Origin: Pseudofabraea citricarpa | Lineage: Eukaryota; Ascomycota; Leotiomycetes; Helotiales; Dermateaceae | Direction: 5' to 3' | Length of the DNA: 64,000 nucleotides | Assembly: GCA_029641185.1 (NCBI GenBank) | Contig: JAPWGK010000002.1 | Location: 3,348,001 to 3,412,000, forward strand | Shown here: piece after piece, positions 50,749-64,000 of the stretch | Layout: each line of letters opens with the position of its first letter | How positions within the stretch are numbered: the first letter of the stretch is position 1 | Program-made: the position numbers and the translations under genes | The notes under the pieces: model-generated | The model's input: the letters and a program-made list of their open reading frames with translations, nothing else | Databases searched by the model: none | Told to the model about the DNA's origin: nothing

Positions 50749-52899
50749 TAATTTAATTTTTATTAAAAGATTTTAATATTTAATTAATACTTTCTAGGTT
50801 TAGCTTATTCTTAATAATTTAGGTATAAATATATTTATATTTTAACTAATTCTTATAAAATTTACCCTTAGTAATAATAATATAAAAGCTAGTTTTATAA
50901 GTAATATTAAAGGCTTAATATATAAGAGGTTAGCTTCTACTTAATCTAACTTAAAGGTTTATTATATTACTAATTATAATATTAAAATCTTAAGCTTAAG
51001 AGATAAGAACTAAAACTTTATTATAATTATTTATAAAGCTAGCTTTCTTAGTATAAATTAGATTACTTAGTATTAGGAAAGCTTAATTATCTTATATATT
51101 ATTAGTAATTCTACTAATAAACTTATCGTATCTTTTATTTAGATAATCCTTATATAATCTAACGTATATATAATATATAACCTTTTATTATATAATATAA
51201 TAAGTAATAAAAGATATATACTTAATAAAGAATTTATTCTTAACTATCTTCTCTATTAAATTAATTAAAAATATAACCGATTCTAAGTTTAAGTAAAAAT
51301 TAGATATATAATCTTTAATATTCTAATTATTTTTAATCTTAAAATAATATAAAGGGATATTATTCTAGTAATCTAGAAAATAATACTTAAAAAAGTCTAG
51401 GTAAACGAGAGTTAGTATATAGTTTATAAGATCTTTTATATATAAAATATTTATAATTTATTTATTATAAAAGATATTTAAGTATATTATTATAATACTT
51501 AGGGCTTCTTATTAATTAAAATATAACTTAATATATAATTAATAATTATAATAAAGGAAGCTAATAAGAGATTAACTAAGTTTAAAGCTATAATTTAGTT
51601 CTCTTATAAAAAGAACTTAAGATATTAGTTAATTATTATTACTAGTAATTTATATTTTATTAAAGTTATAAAAGGTTAGCGGAGCGTATTAATTATTATA
51701 TAAGTATATATATTCGAATAAGTAGTTGAGTTACCGATAATTTTATTATTTGAGGGATAAATTTATCCTTATATAGATAATTTATAATAACCCTTATAAG
51801 TAATTAAATAATTAGTAACCTTTATAAGTAACTAATATTTAATAACCTTTATAGGTAACTAATATAATAGTAACCTTAATATATAACTCTATTATAATTA
51901 GTTTACCTTAAGAGGTTACTAACAGGTAATTACCTTAATAGGTAAACCTTAAATATATCTTAATAGCTATTTTCTATATATAATATAATTTGATATATTT
52001 ATAACTTAAATTCGAATAATTAATTCGATTAAATTATAACTAAGTAAATAGTAGTAATTTCCTAAAAAGGAAATTTATTATAAGTAAATTATATAAAACT
52101 TAATTTATACTAAAAATAGATTTTAGTATATAATTATTACGTGTTTTAATAATAATTAAACTAGTAGTTTTTATAGTTTTAATCACGTGATAGAATCTTT
52201 GATTCTTACTTATTAAATTTATAGTATAAGGAATTTACTAAGTATCTGAAAATATATAATTATTATATATTATATATATAATATATTTTTATATTTTACT
52301 TAAATTTATAAGTTATATTTAATACTTATTAAAATATATAATATATAAAAGTATTATATAACTTTATTACGTTTTTAGTTATAATTATATCTTATATTTA
52401 ATATTCTCCTATAATTAATATTTATTATTTTATTATTTACTATTATTATTATTATTATTTTTTTACTATTATTATAGTTTTTATATTCTTTATTTATATA
52501 ATAATAATATTAATATTAATTATAAGTAGTAATATATTTATATATAAAGTATTTATATATATCTTTGTTAATATACTAGTACTACCTAATATAATATAAG
52601 GTGATTAAGGGTGATTACCTAGGATTTTACATAGAGTTAGTAGGATTTACTAAGTATACGTACTTGAATCGGGTTAATAATAGTTATTATATTCTAAGAG
52701 GAGGATCGTAAGGATTATAATATTATATAAGTGAAAGTAAATTTACTAAGTTTAATCGAATAATATATTACGTAATTAGTTATATAATACTACTAATACT
52801 AGTAACTTTTTACAAGTTAGTAAATTATTATAATTCCTATTCCTTTATCTTATATATAGTTCCTCTAATTAAATATAATTTAATCTTATTCTATTATTT
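50749..52899. other. AT-rich decayed DNA, not assigned
   Basis: No readable domain on either strand. A second CACGTGATAGAATC box near 52182 resembles the Copia-1 LTR sequence CACGTGATAGGATC near 50523. The stretch may hold LTR or leader sequence of Copia-3. Confidence 0.5.
51780..51960. repeat. degenerate short tandem repeat (TAACCTTTATAAGTAACTAA-like)
   Basis: Five to six imperfect units built on AACCTT and AGTAACTAA or AGGTAACTAA, partly in inverted form. They are visible by eye but too degenerate to give a clean period. Confidence 0.5.
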
Positions 52900-55587
52900 T
52901 ATTATTATTCCCTAATCGATTAACTAGTTAATCGATTATTACTCTTTTCCTTTATATATAATAGTTTTATATCCGTTTTATTATTCTAAATAGCCTTAAC
53001 TAATCTCGCTTAATTTATCCCTTTATAATTAGTTCGAGTTTATTATTATTAACTAATCGCTATAAAGCCTAGTATAATTAATCTTTTATAAGGGCGTTAG
53101 CTAGGTTATAAGTACTATTAATCTATTAAACTTCGTATATTTCTCTTCGTTCGTATAATTACTATAATCCTATTATATTAATTATTAGGCGTTTTTCTAC
53201 TATTATTCTTAGCTTAGTTATATAATTATATAAAGAGTATAAATCTATATAAAATACTAGTAGGATAATAATATTAATATTAAGCTTTTTAAGGATATTA
53301 TTAATTATTATATTAATCGTACTTCTAGAGTCGAATCCTCTAACTATTATATATAGCTTAGAGGCTAGTATTAATCGGGTAACACGTTTATACTTAGTAG
53401 AGAACTAGTTAATAATATTACCTATAATATATATTAAGTTCGAGTTCTTTAGGCGCTTTTTAGTAGTAAGTATAATAAGGAATCCTAGTTAGGAGCTAAG
53501 ATTTTTATTATTTATAAATAACACGTAAATAAATATTAATAGCTTTATATCCTCTAGTATAAGTTTTAAATATTAAAGACTTTTAGTATTATTATCTAGT
53601 TATTATTTTAGTATCTTATTAAGGAAGCGTATATCCTTATTAGTATAATCCTTTACTTATGCTACGTATAAAAGTATAAAAGATACTTTAGGATAAATTA
53701 TAAAAGTAATATAAGTACCTCTAGTATATTCTTTTATATACTTTAACTTTAGATCTAAGGCGAAAGCGTTAATAATATATATCTGTTTATACTAGTATTA
53801 TTATATAATTAAAATCGATTTATTATCCTAGAGTTTAATATCTATATTATTAAAGTTAATAGGATATTCGATTAATAGTTATTATATTAGTTTTATAATA
53901 TATTAGGCCTTCTAGAGTATATCTTCTTTTATATAAACGTATTCCTTCGTATCTAGGAATAAAGTATTATTAGTTTATAATATTATTATAGCTTCCTTCT
54001 TATATAAGAGGTATAAATTATAATAGGAGGTTTATAACCCTAATTTATTAGTATAATATATATAGTAGGTTCGAAACTAGTATATTCTTACCTCTAGTAC
54101 TTCGTATAATAAGCGAATTACTTATAATACGTTCTTCTTATTAATATTAATCTCTAATAATAATTTAATAAAAAACTTATAGTTTAGCTTTATAATTAAT
54201 TATATATACGTCTAAGAGATATCTTATAGGTATATTTTTATCTTTTATAAGCTAAGTATTATTATAAGATATAATATTAAGTACTAGGAAACGTATTAAA
54301 TTATTAGTAATTATATAAGTATCTTCTTTTTCCTTTATTATTATATACTTATACTATTAATCTCGACTTCTTATATAAGATATTAGTCTTTTTTCCCTTA
54401 ATATTATATATAAAGTATACCTTAAATAATTATATTAATAGTAGTATAATATAAATATTAATAATCCTAAATATACCTTAGTTAATTAATCTTTTAATCT
54501 CTTTCTTCCTAGAGTCGATAAATAAGCTATTTAATACTCTAATTATTTTATTCTTTCGTAGCTTAAGAGTAAGCTCTATTATTAATTCCTTCTTTATAGT
54601 TATTAATATGCTAATTAGGTTCTTTTATAATTTATTATACTTCTTTTTTAGTAGGGGAGGAGGTTTATTTAGTAGATTTAATACTTATTTAATAGGTATT
54701 ATAATAATATTAATAGAAGCTTCTTCTTAAGCTAGTTAAAAAGGAGTAGTTTTACTAGTTTAAGGTAAAGGATTAATATAATACTTTTTTATAAAAGTTA
54801 TTCTAAACTACTTAGGCTTTATTAAGAATTATACGTTTATTATATAGCTATTAATTAAAAGTAGTTAATATAAGCCTTATTATCTTTTATATTTATATTA
54901 TATTATTACTTTTACTCTAATTAGTATATATAATATATCTTTTACTTATAGCTTATTATACTAGTATAATCCTTTTATAATAATTTTATTCGCGTATAAT
55001 TTTATAATTTCCTTTATTATTATATAATTATTAGATATAATAGATTAGAATATATTATTTATAGATAACTTCTAAATACTAATAATATTAATATTAATTT
55101 ATCTAAGCCTATTATATTATTAATAGCCTTTATAATTATCTAGAGAGCTTCTTTTTTTTTATAGCTTTAATAGCTTCTTTTTAATAATATTATATACTCT
55201 CTAAAATAATATATAATATCGTTTAATTATATTAATCGAGTTATATATTTTAATAAAAACGTATTTTATAATAATATCTATTATAATTATCTTTTATATA
55301 AATTTAATACTAATAAATTACTTTCTAGTATTATATATTATAAAGTTAGGTAACCTAAGGTAAGTATTAATCTAGTAGTTATATAAGGTTTCTTATACGT
55401 GTTTTATAAAGATATTATAAAGAAAATATATTACTTAGAATCGTATTATCTTATTAACTATATATAATATTAGTAATACTAGTATTCCTAGATATATAAT
55501 ATTAATTATAATATTATAATTAAACTCTAAGTTATCCTTTAATATAAATTTAAATTACCCTAGTAACTTTTTATTCTCCTAGTAAAG
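52900..55587 (-). pseudogene. Copia-3: pol remnant of another copia family
   Basis: On the minus strand, about 53040-53700 gives decayed RNase H: FINNKNLSS near 53510, KRVTRLILASKLY near 53360, EKRLIINIIGL and YERREIYEV near 53130-53200, then NLANALIKD. This matches a fungal copia group whose RNase H carries YERRE and NPADAMTK-like segments. Reverse-transcriptase-like sequence lies to the right. Less completely RIP-mutated than its neighbours. LTRs were not found; the 5' part may have been cut by Copia-4 at 55588. Confidence 0.65.
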
Positions 55588-55786
55588 TATTATAAAATCT
55601 AGGATTAAGTAATTTATTATATAAGAGATTAGGATAATTAAGATAATCTACTTAGTAATAAGTATTAATCTTATATAAATACGCTTTTTCTTATAATCTC
55701 TTATTTCTTTTAATTAGATAATATAAATTATATTTTTTATACTTTCTTAATTACTTAAATTATTTTTACTTTTATTATATAATAAT
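55588..55786 (+). repeat. Copia-4 first LTR
   Basis: About 199 bp, matching 63097-63295 with mostly C/T and G/A differences. The right boundary is uncertain by a few bases. Confidence 0.75.
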
Positions 55787-55800
55787 TATAAGCTTAACTT
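55787..55800 (+). other. Copia-4 primer-binding-site candidate
   Basis: ATTATAAGCTTAAC can be derived from GTTATGAGCCCAGC by G-to-A and C-to-T changes only, which would again be an initiator tRNA-Met anticodon-arm primer. Less certain than in Copia-1 and Copia-2 because more changes are needed. Confidence 0.45.
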
Positions 55801-57186
55801 ATAATTAAAATTTCCTAAAATTATATTTAAATTATAAGAAAACTAAAAAATAATTATTCTTAAGTTTAGAATTTATTATTATTATTATAATCTCTAAAAT
55901 AAACTAGTAAGAAGCTAAGAAGATTTTTTTAAAAGATTATAACTTATAGCTTAATTAATTCTTTTAATTCTATTATTAAGCTTATATAAGATATATTTAT
56001 AAGCTTATAAACCTAAATATTATAAATATAAAAAGTATAAATATTAAGTCTCTTATATAAATATTAATTATTAATAAGCTTATTAATAAAAGAATAATAC
56101 TTAATTAATAATTATATTTAGATTAAATAATAATTAATAAGTTTTCTAGACTAAAACCTAGCTTATTATAAGATATTATAATTATATATAATAATATATA
56201 ATATAAGCTTAATACTTAGCTAAGGATTTATATTATAAAATAAGCGAGTTAATTATATAATATAACTAAATATTATACTCTTAAGTAATAGATTAAATAA
56301 ATAGTTTCTCTTTTAATCTTAACTTTAATTAATATAATAATTAGAAAAAAAGAAAACCTAAGCTTATAAATAATTATTTAATTACTAAAATTATAACTTA
56401 TATCTACTAATAATAATATATTAATTATTATTTACTAAGAGTATAATATTATACTTAAATAAATAAAAAAAGATAATATAAATCTTATATAATAATATTA
56501 GGAATAACTTAAAATATTCTAATAAACTTAAGTATATAATATACTAAAGATATAAGACTCGCTTATAACTAAAAAGTTTCTTATAATAATATTTATAAAA
56601 ATAACTCTAGAATAAGGAAAACTCTAATTAATAGAATATATTAGAGTAAACGAGCTTAAACTTTTAAAATACTTAAGTAATATAAAAATTAATTTTTTAT
56701 TCTAATATATAAAAATTTAATTTAATTTATAACTAAGAGAATAATAATTTTTATTATTCTTAGAAGAAGATTAAATAATACTAGAAACTAATATATTAGC
56801 TTAACTTAATAAAAGTAAAAGTAATTATATTTTTACTAAGATAAAAAAAATAAAAAATATTTTTAGAAATTTTTAATATATTTATTTCTTAAGTATATTT
56901 TTATAAGAAATTTAAGAAGAAATCTTAGAAATCTTTTTTCTAAAGAAAAATATTATATAATCTAAGATTATTTATAAAATAAAAACTAAGATTTAATATA
57001 TAATAAGTTTACTAAGAAAAATTAAAAAACCTTAAATTTTAGAGATTTATTTTAAAAAAAAAAGAATTTTCTAGAAATTTTACTAGTAAATACCTAGGGC
57101 TTATAAATATAATAATCTTAGACCTAAGGCTTATAATCTAATAACTAGATATAAGTATTTATATAATTATAGATTTTTTAAATTAC

Positions 57187-60100
57187 TTATTATCTAATAA
57201 TATATTTATTAATAATTATAAAATTATTTACTTAGTAAATAATAAGAAACTTTTAATTTTAAGCTTATTAATTAAAATAAATCTAGATAATATAATAAAT
57301 ATAAGAATCTTATATTTATTAATCTTATTTTATAATACTAGGATTATAAAAAATATATTAAATAAAATAAATAAAAAAGAAATAATAAATTTAATATTTT
57401 ATAATATTAAAATAATTAAAAGGTTTAATATTAATATAATATTAGAGATTTTTCTTAAGAAAATTAAAATCTAATATTATAAGTTTAATAACTTATTAAG
57501 AAATAAAAGTAAAAAAAATATATATATATATATTAAGAAATTAAGATTTTTATTTAATATTATATTCTTAGAATATAAGTTATTTTCCTTTTACTTAAAA
57601 TTTCTTATAAATATCTTTTTAAGTATTACTAGAATTTTTATATTTCTTATAATTAAATAAAAGATAAAACTAAGACTTAAAAACTAAGAGAAACTCTTAT
57701 ATCTAAGATTAAATTCTAAATAATTTTAATATAATAAAATAAAATATCTTAGCTTAATAATTTTAAATATATTTATTAAATTAATTTATAATATAAAAAT
57801 AAGTAAAATAAAATAAATAAAATATAAGTATTATTTTATAGCTTATATTAGCTAAAAAATATTAAAGTAATTACTAGAAAAAAGATTATCTTAATTTTTC
57901 TAAAAAATTAATTAAAATTTATTTAATTTTAAATATAAATATAATAATTTCTCTTAGTTACTTATAATTAAAAATAAATATAATAAGAAGCTTTTTAGTT
58001 TTATACTAAAATAAAAGATTTATAAGAAGATATATTATTTTCTTAAGAGTTTTAAGAGCTAAATAAAAACTTAATATAAACTTCTAATTTATAAAATTAA
58101 GTAAAATAATAATATATTTATAATTATAATTAAAAGTATTACTTATTATTAATATTAAATAAAAGAAATAAATATTAATCTTAAGCTTTTTCTAATATAT
58201 ATATATAAGATAAATAATAAAATAAAGTAAGCTAAATAAGAAGTAATTATAAGATTTATAAAAATAAAAGAAAATATAAACCTTCTAGTAAGCTTATAAC
58301 TAAAAATTATATTTATAAGAATCTTCTTATATAATATTAATTTATTCTAAGCTAATAATATAAAAACTTTAAATAAGATATTTAACTTCTAGTTTTACTT
58401 ATATTTTTAATAATATAATCTTAAGTAAATTATTAACTTAATAATAAATCTTTAACCTAATTAAAATAAAATTTATATATACGATTATTAGATATACTTA
58501 TTAATTAAAAAATAAGAAGCTAAAAGCTTAATAAAAGCTTTTAAAACTAGATTATAAGCTTATATTAGATATTTAATAAAATATATTATATCTAATATTT
58601 ATAAAATATAAGTTCTTATATTTAATAAAATTATTATTACTAGAAATATTAGATTTAATAAAAATATTAGGTATAATTTAAATAAAAAATAAAAGGAAAG
58701 CTAATTATTTATAATTACTAGAATAATAATAAATATAATTAAAATTAAGAAACCTAAGATTTAAGATATTAAATTAATACTTAGTAATCTAATTAAATAA
58801 GAAGATATAAGCTTTATAATTAAGTAAAATAAAAAGTTTATTAAAAGAAGTAATAATATTTCTATTAATCTAAGGGATAATATTTTAGTCTCTTAAGAGA
58901 TTAAATCTTAAGTAAAAGCTAAAAAGCTAATATAAGAAATTATATTAATATCTTTAGTAATTATAAAATAATAAAAAAGTAATTTATTTAATTAACTTTT
59001 AGAACTTTTATTTTCTAATAATATTCCTAAACCTAAAAGTATATTAACTTTAGAAAATAAAAATAATAATAAAATAATAAAAGTTAACTTAAATAATCTA
59101 TTACTAAGAAAAATAATATCTTAGGTAATTATATATATAATAATAAAAGAAATTATATAACTAAGTAATAAATTAATAAAAGTTTTCTTAGAGAAAACTT
59201 AAAAGAAAAATCTTAGCTTAGTTTCTAGAACTAAAATATAAGTATAAATATAAGAAATTTAATTTAATAATACGATCTAGTAAAAGACTTTAAGATAAAG
59301 ATTATAAAAGCTTTAAGAGAAATAAAAGAAATATAATATATTTTTTTATAAAAATAAAAGATAAGCGGCTTAAAGAAATAATAAGTTAAGCTAAATATTA
59401 ATATATTAATATACTTAATAACTTTTATTATATTTATTAGCCTAATTAGTTAATAAGATAAAATAGAAATTATTTTAAAATAATATATATAATAATTATT
59501 ATAATATTATAAATAAAAGTCTTAAGAATAAATATATAAATAAATAGTCTTTTAAGTAAACTCCTAAGAGTTTATTAAAATAATATACTAAAAGTATTAA
59601 AATATTAAAAAGATCTAATAAATTATCTACTTAGTATTTATTTTAAAGATAATATAAGATTAAAACTCTAAAATATAAAAGATAAAAATTACTAGTAAAT
59701 AATTAAGATCTTAGAAATAAAAATTAAATTAATTCTTTTAAAATAAATATTTATATATAAATTAAACTCGTCTAAAATAATAACCTAGAATTAATTATAA
59801 ATTATAATTTAAGGTAATTTATAAGATAATAAATTAATTATATTAATTTATATAATTACTCTTATATTATAATTATTTTAAGTAATAATAATAATTATTA
59901 TACGCTTTAATCTTAAGTTTAAATAATTTAATATAATTAATATATTTATTAATATCTTAAGAGAAAAAAATAAAATCTTAGGTTAGTTATTTACTTATTA
60001 TCTAATAAATTTAAAATACTAGAAATATATATAAAGATTAATCGAGTATTATATAACTTAAGAAACTTTTTTATTTTATAATTTTATAAATTCTTAGTTA

Positions 60101-61150
60101 CTTTAAAGAAGTTAAATCTAATTATATATAAAAAAGACTTATATATTTATATAAGCCTAGGATTTAAGATCTTAATTATATTTTATATTAATAATATATA
60201 AGTATTATATTATAAGAGTAATAAAACTAAAGCCTAAGAGATTATTTATAAACTTAATAAAATATATAAGCTTAGAAACCTTAGGGATATAAAATAATTC
60301 CTAAGAATATATATTATTAGAGATTAAGATTAGAAAAAGATATAATTAGTTTATAATATATATATTAAAAAAGTTATTACTAGATTTAATTTAATAGATA
60401 AAAAGTACTTAAGTATTTTATTACTAATAATAAAGTTTATAAAAAATATAAGATAAATTTCTAAAACTTAAGTTAAAGAATATTAAGAAAAAATAAGCTT
60501 AATATTATATATTATAATTATAATTAAATTAGACGTAACTTTTATAATTTCTTAGCTTTTTTATTTCTTAATTAATCTAAGTATAAAATATCTTATAACT
60601 ATAAATTAGATAATTAATTATCTTTTTAGAATATATTTCCTAGTAATATAATTTAGTTATAAGCTTAATAAAATCTAGATATTAATTATATTAAATATAT
60701 CTTTTATAAATAATATAAAGATATAATATTTTTTATATAATTATATAATCTTTTTATTTAGTAATTTAATTACTTAGAAAATAATATATTAATTAAATAT
60801 ATTTATATTAATTATAAAAGTTAAACTTTAAGATATTAAGTTTATAATAAAAGAAATTATAATTTTTTAAAAGCTTTTTAAAGAATTAAGTCTAAAAATT
60901 AAAAAGTTATAAATAATCTTTTATAATAATTAATAAACGATTCGTTTAATTATTAGAGAAAATATAAGAATTATAATTAAGCTAAAATATATAAATATTT
61001 AGAATATATAATTATACTAAAAATATAATAAAAGTATTTTTAAAATATTTTATATTCTTATAAATAATATATTAACTAATAATCTTACGAAAAATCTCTC
61101 TTAATATAAGTTTAAATATTTTTAAGTTTTACTTAATATATAAGATACTT
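57187..61150 (+). pseudogene. Copia-4 pol remnant
   Basis: Clear remnants: reverse transcriptase near 60180-60370 (FYINNI, then NKTKA, LRNLRDIK and FLRIYIIRD) with the active site YVDD decayed to YINN, and RNase H near 60525-61130 (FLINLSIKYL, DIKFIIKEI, LFKELSLKIKKL, TIRLIIRENIRI, LTNNLTKNLS). The left part is too mutated to assign by eye. This copia group differs from Copia-1 and Copia-3 in its RNase H. Confidence 0.75.
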
Positions 61151-63096
61151 ATAATAAGATAAAAAAATAATTTTAAAAAGTAAAAAAGTTTTTACTTTTA
61201 TTTATATTTTTATTTATAAATTTCTTTTATTTAAGTAAAACGTTTTAAAATATAATAATAATTATTAAAATTATAATAGAAAATATTCCTAAGTAATACT
61301 TATAAGTTACTAAGCTTATACTTATATAAATAACTAAATAAAAATAAACTAAGCTTTTAATTAAGTAAAATATTAATTATATTATTAATTATTTTTATAA
61401 GACGAGCTTTTTTCTTATTTTACTTACTAGGACTAATAAACCTAAAATTATATTTATAATTATAAATTCCTTTAACTTATTTTAACTTATTATAATTAAT
61501 ATTTAATTCTAAAATTTAATAAATAACTAAATAATATTTCTTTAGATCCTAAGAATAATAAATTAATAAAATTTTTATTTAGGGAAATATAAGAATATAT
61601 CTTAAAAAAAAAAGTAGTTTTTTCTTAAAAAATAATAATAAAATACTTAGTAAAAAATAAAACTAGATTAAGAATTATAATATAAATATATCTAAATAAA
61701 TATAATAAATAATATTTACTTTTATTAATAATCTTAAAATAATAATTATTATTTTTATTACTTAAGATATTTTTTAAGTAACTAAGATAAAAAATTAAAC
61801 GTTTATTTCTAGTAATCTAAAAAATCTTATTAAAAGACTTTAAACTAAAGTTCTTAATATTAAGCTTCTAGTATCTAAAAGATTAATTAGGATTCTTTTC
61901 TTAATAAATATAATACTTATAAAAATAATATTCGCGTTTAATAATATATTAATTAAAGGTATTATTATTATTTTTATTATTATTAGATAAATCGTTTAAA
62001 TAAAAGAGAATAATATTATCTAAACTCTTAAGAAACTTAGGATTATTACTCTTATAAATATAAGTAAATATAAGTTAGTTTATACGATCGTATTTATTAT
62101 ATAAAATAACTAAATAATAATTAGTAATAATATAAGTATTAGATAAAAGTATTTATAAGAGAAAAATAAATCCTTTAAAATAAGAAGTTTCTTATAATTA
62201 AAATTATTAGTCTTATTAGTAAGTTACTTAAACTTATTCTTAAAAGCTAAGAAATTATACTAGAATTTCTTATATATAATAAACGTATACTTAGGATAAA
62301 AGTTATTAATTATATTATATATAAACTAATAAAATTTATCTTAAGTTAATTAAAATTCCTAGGATATTATACTAAAATAAAAACGCTTATTAGAAATAAG
62401 TCGAATAAAAGAAAAAAATATAAAAAAATAAATTATATAAGAAATAAAAGATATATTAGATAGCTTAATATTAATAATAGAAAATATTATAATAAATTAC
62501 GTAAGCTTATTAGTAGATATATCTTTAGCTTAAAAAGAATTATAAATATTTATAGCTTATAAAATAATAAATAACTAATATAAAATATAAAAGATTATTT
62601 ATATATTAAAAAAAAGAAAAAAAAAGAAATAAATCTTATAAAAATCTTTTTTATTTTACGTACTTTTAATAGGTTTTTTATTTTCGTCTTATAAATAATA
62701 TAAGATATCTTTAATTTATTTATTAAAAAAAGCGAATAATAAGAAGAAAAAAAAGAAAAATAAAAGAAATACTTAAGCTTAATAATATTATAATTATAAT
62801 TAAGGTTAAGGTTATAAGAAAAAAAAAAAAAGAAGTTATAAAATAAGAATTTTATAGGTAAAATCTCTAATTTATAAAATAATAATTAAGTTACTCTTAA
62901 TATTAGTTAAATTAAGAGAACTAAAAATAATATAAGAAAATCTCTAATTTATAAACTTAATCTAATAATTTAGTTAGTAAATAATTATATATAATATAAT
63001 TACTTAGCTTATATTATTTACTTATTTAAGGATAATATATTAATCTTACGCTTCTAGAAAATAATATATATATTAAGTGTAATAAATTATAAGATA

Positions 63097-63295
63097 TATT
63101 ATAAAATCTAGGATTAAATAATTTATTATATAAAAGATTAAGATAACTAAGGTAATCTACTTAGTAATAAATATTATTCTTATATAAATATATTTTTTCT
63201 TATAATCTCTTATTCCTTTTAATTAGATAATATAAATTATATTTTTTATACTTTTTTAATTACTTAAATTATTTTTACTTTTATTATATAATAAA
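63097..63295 (+). repeat. Copia-4 second LTR
   Basis: About 199 bp partner of 55588-55786. Confidence 0.75.
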
Positions 63296-64000
63296 AAGAT
63301 AATATAAATCTTATACGATAATATTAGAAATAACTTAGAGTATTCTAATAAGCTTAGGTATATAATATATTAGAAATATAAGATTTACTTATAACTAAAA
63401 AGTTTCTTATAATAATATTTATAAAAATAACTCTAAAATAAAAAAAACTTTAATTAATAAAATATATTAGAATAAATAAGCTTAAACTCCTAGGTAAAAT
63501 ACTTAAGTAATATAAAAATTAATTTTTTATTCTAATATATAAAAATTTAGTTTAATTTATAATTAAAAGAATAATAATTTTTATTATTTTTAGTAGAAAA
63601 TTAAATAATATTAGAAACTAATATATTAGCTTAACTTAATAAAAGTAAAAGTAATTATATTTTTACTAAGATAAAAGAAATAAAAAATACTTTTAAAAAC
63701 TCTTAATATATTTATTTCTTAAATATATTCTTATAAAAAACTTAAAAAAAAATCTTAGAAATCCTTTTTCTAAAGAAAAATATTATATAATCTAAGATTA
63801 TTTATAAAATAAAAACTAAGATTTAATATATAATAAGTTTACTAAGAAAAATTAAAAGACCTTAAATTTTAGGGATTTATCTTAAAAAAAAAAGAAATTT
63901 TTTAGAAGTTTTACTAGTAAATACCTAAGGCTTATAAATATAATAATCTTAGACCTAAAACTTATAATCTAATAATTAAGTATAAGTATTTATATAATTA
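63296..64000 (+). repeat. second Copia-4 unit, leader deleted, runs off the window
   Basis: This stretch aligns throughout with 56467-57186, directly following the second LTR. Relative to the first unit, about 680 bp of leader (55787-56466) is missing. A normal element would show host DNA here. Confidence 0.75.

Larger units (their letters stand above)
55588..63295 (+). mobile_element. Copia-4: Ty1/copia element, start of a head-to-tail pair
   Basis: Direct repeats of about 199 bp at 55588-55786 and 63097-63295 begin TATTATAAAATCTAGGATT. A primer-binding-like ATTATAAGCTTAAC follows the first. The internal region ends in reverse transcriptase and RNase H in the plus direction. Sequence after the second LTR is again Copia-4 internal sequence, so this is one unit of a tandem arrangement. 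Confidence 0.75.

Noticed and set aside
55787..56466. A 680-bp transposon inserted after the first Copia-4 LTR
   Set aside because: A primer-binding-like sequence begins at once after the LTR and no terminal repeats were found, so this is better read as the element's own leader that is deleted in the second unit.

Overview
The window is nuclear DNA of a filamentous ascomycete (Pezizomycotina; a leotiomycete is my best guess, not proven). The left half has short introns, mostly about 47-65 nt, with GTRNGT donors and CTRAY branch points, and dense genes on both strands. The right half is an AT-rich block of old transposons whose damage is almost all C-to-T and G-to-A, the mark of repeat-induced point mutation (RIP).

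Genes, 1 to about 33.5 kb: thirteen intact protein genes whose spliced models all close in frame. In order they are a hotdog-fold acyl-CoA thioesterase (-), a BAR-PH-ArfGAP protein (+), a C2-domain protein (+), a Rad60/Esc2 SUMO-like-domain protein (-), LSM6 (+), a class I SAM methyltransferase (-), Arp2/3 subunit ARPC1 (-), U1A/U2B''-type snRNP protein (+), the autophagy E2 ATG10 (-), a GH47 alpha-1,2-mannosidase (+), an amino-acid permease (+), a cytochrome P450 (-), a Yra1/ALYREF mRNA-export adaptor (+) and cytosolic lysyl-tRNA synthetase (-); counting all of these gives fourteen models, of which the thioesterase is the least specific in function. Most are housekeeping genes for RNA processing, translation, vesicle traffic, actin and autophagy. 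They are not an operon or a metabolite cluster. Several share bidirectional promoters (RAD60/LSM6, ARPC1/U2B'', ATG10/MNS1). A broken tRNA-Gly-like sequence lies between the permease and the P450.

Transposon block, about 33.7 to 64 kb: no live gene is visible. A plus-strand Ty1/copia element (Copia-1, 35427-50594, LTRs about 625 bp) is split by a minus-strand copia element (Copia-2, 36949-43600, LTRs 152 bp, target duplication ATAAT). A third copia pol remnant (minus) lies at about 52.9-55.6 kb. A fourth element (plus, 55588-63295, LTRs about 199 bp) is followed head-to-tail by more copies of its own internal sequence. Three of the four carry a primer-binding site that matches, after allowing for RIP, the anticodon arm of initiator tRNA-Met.

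The most striking feature is a roughly 0.7-kb non-coding element with terminal inverted repeats, present three times. Two 744-bp copies are heavily RIP-mutated. A third, 683-bp copy at 47246-47928 is essentially unmutated, GC-normal, and sits inside dead Copia-1 pol, so it arrived after RIP had finished there. Other points of interest are a 6-nt microexon in the lysyl-tRNA synthetase gene, an 11-nt microexon in the methyltransferase gene, an unusually long second intron in the Yra1 homologue with an internal acceptor that would give a premature stop, and an ARPC1 that lacks most of the usual insert between the last two propeller blades.
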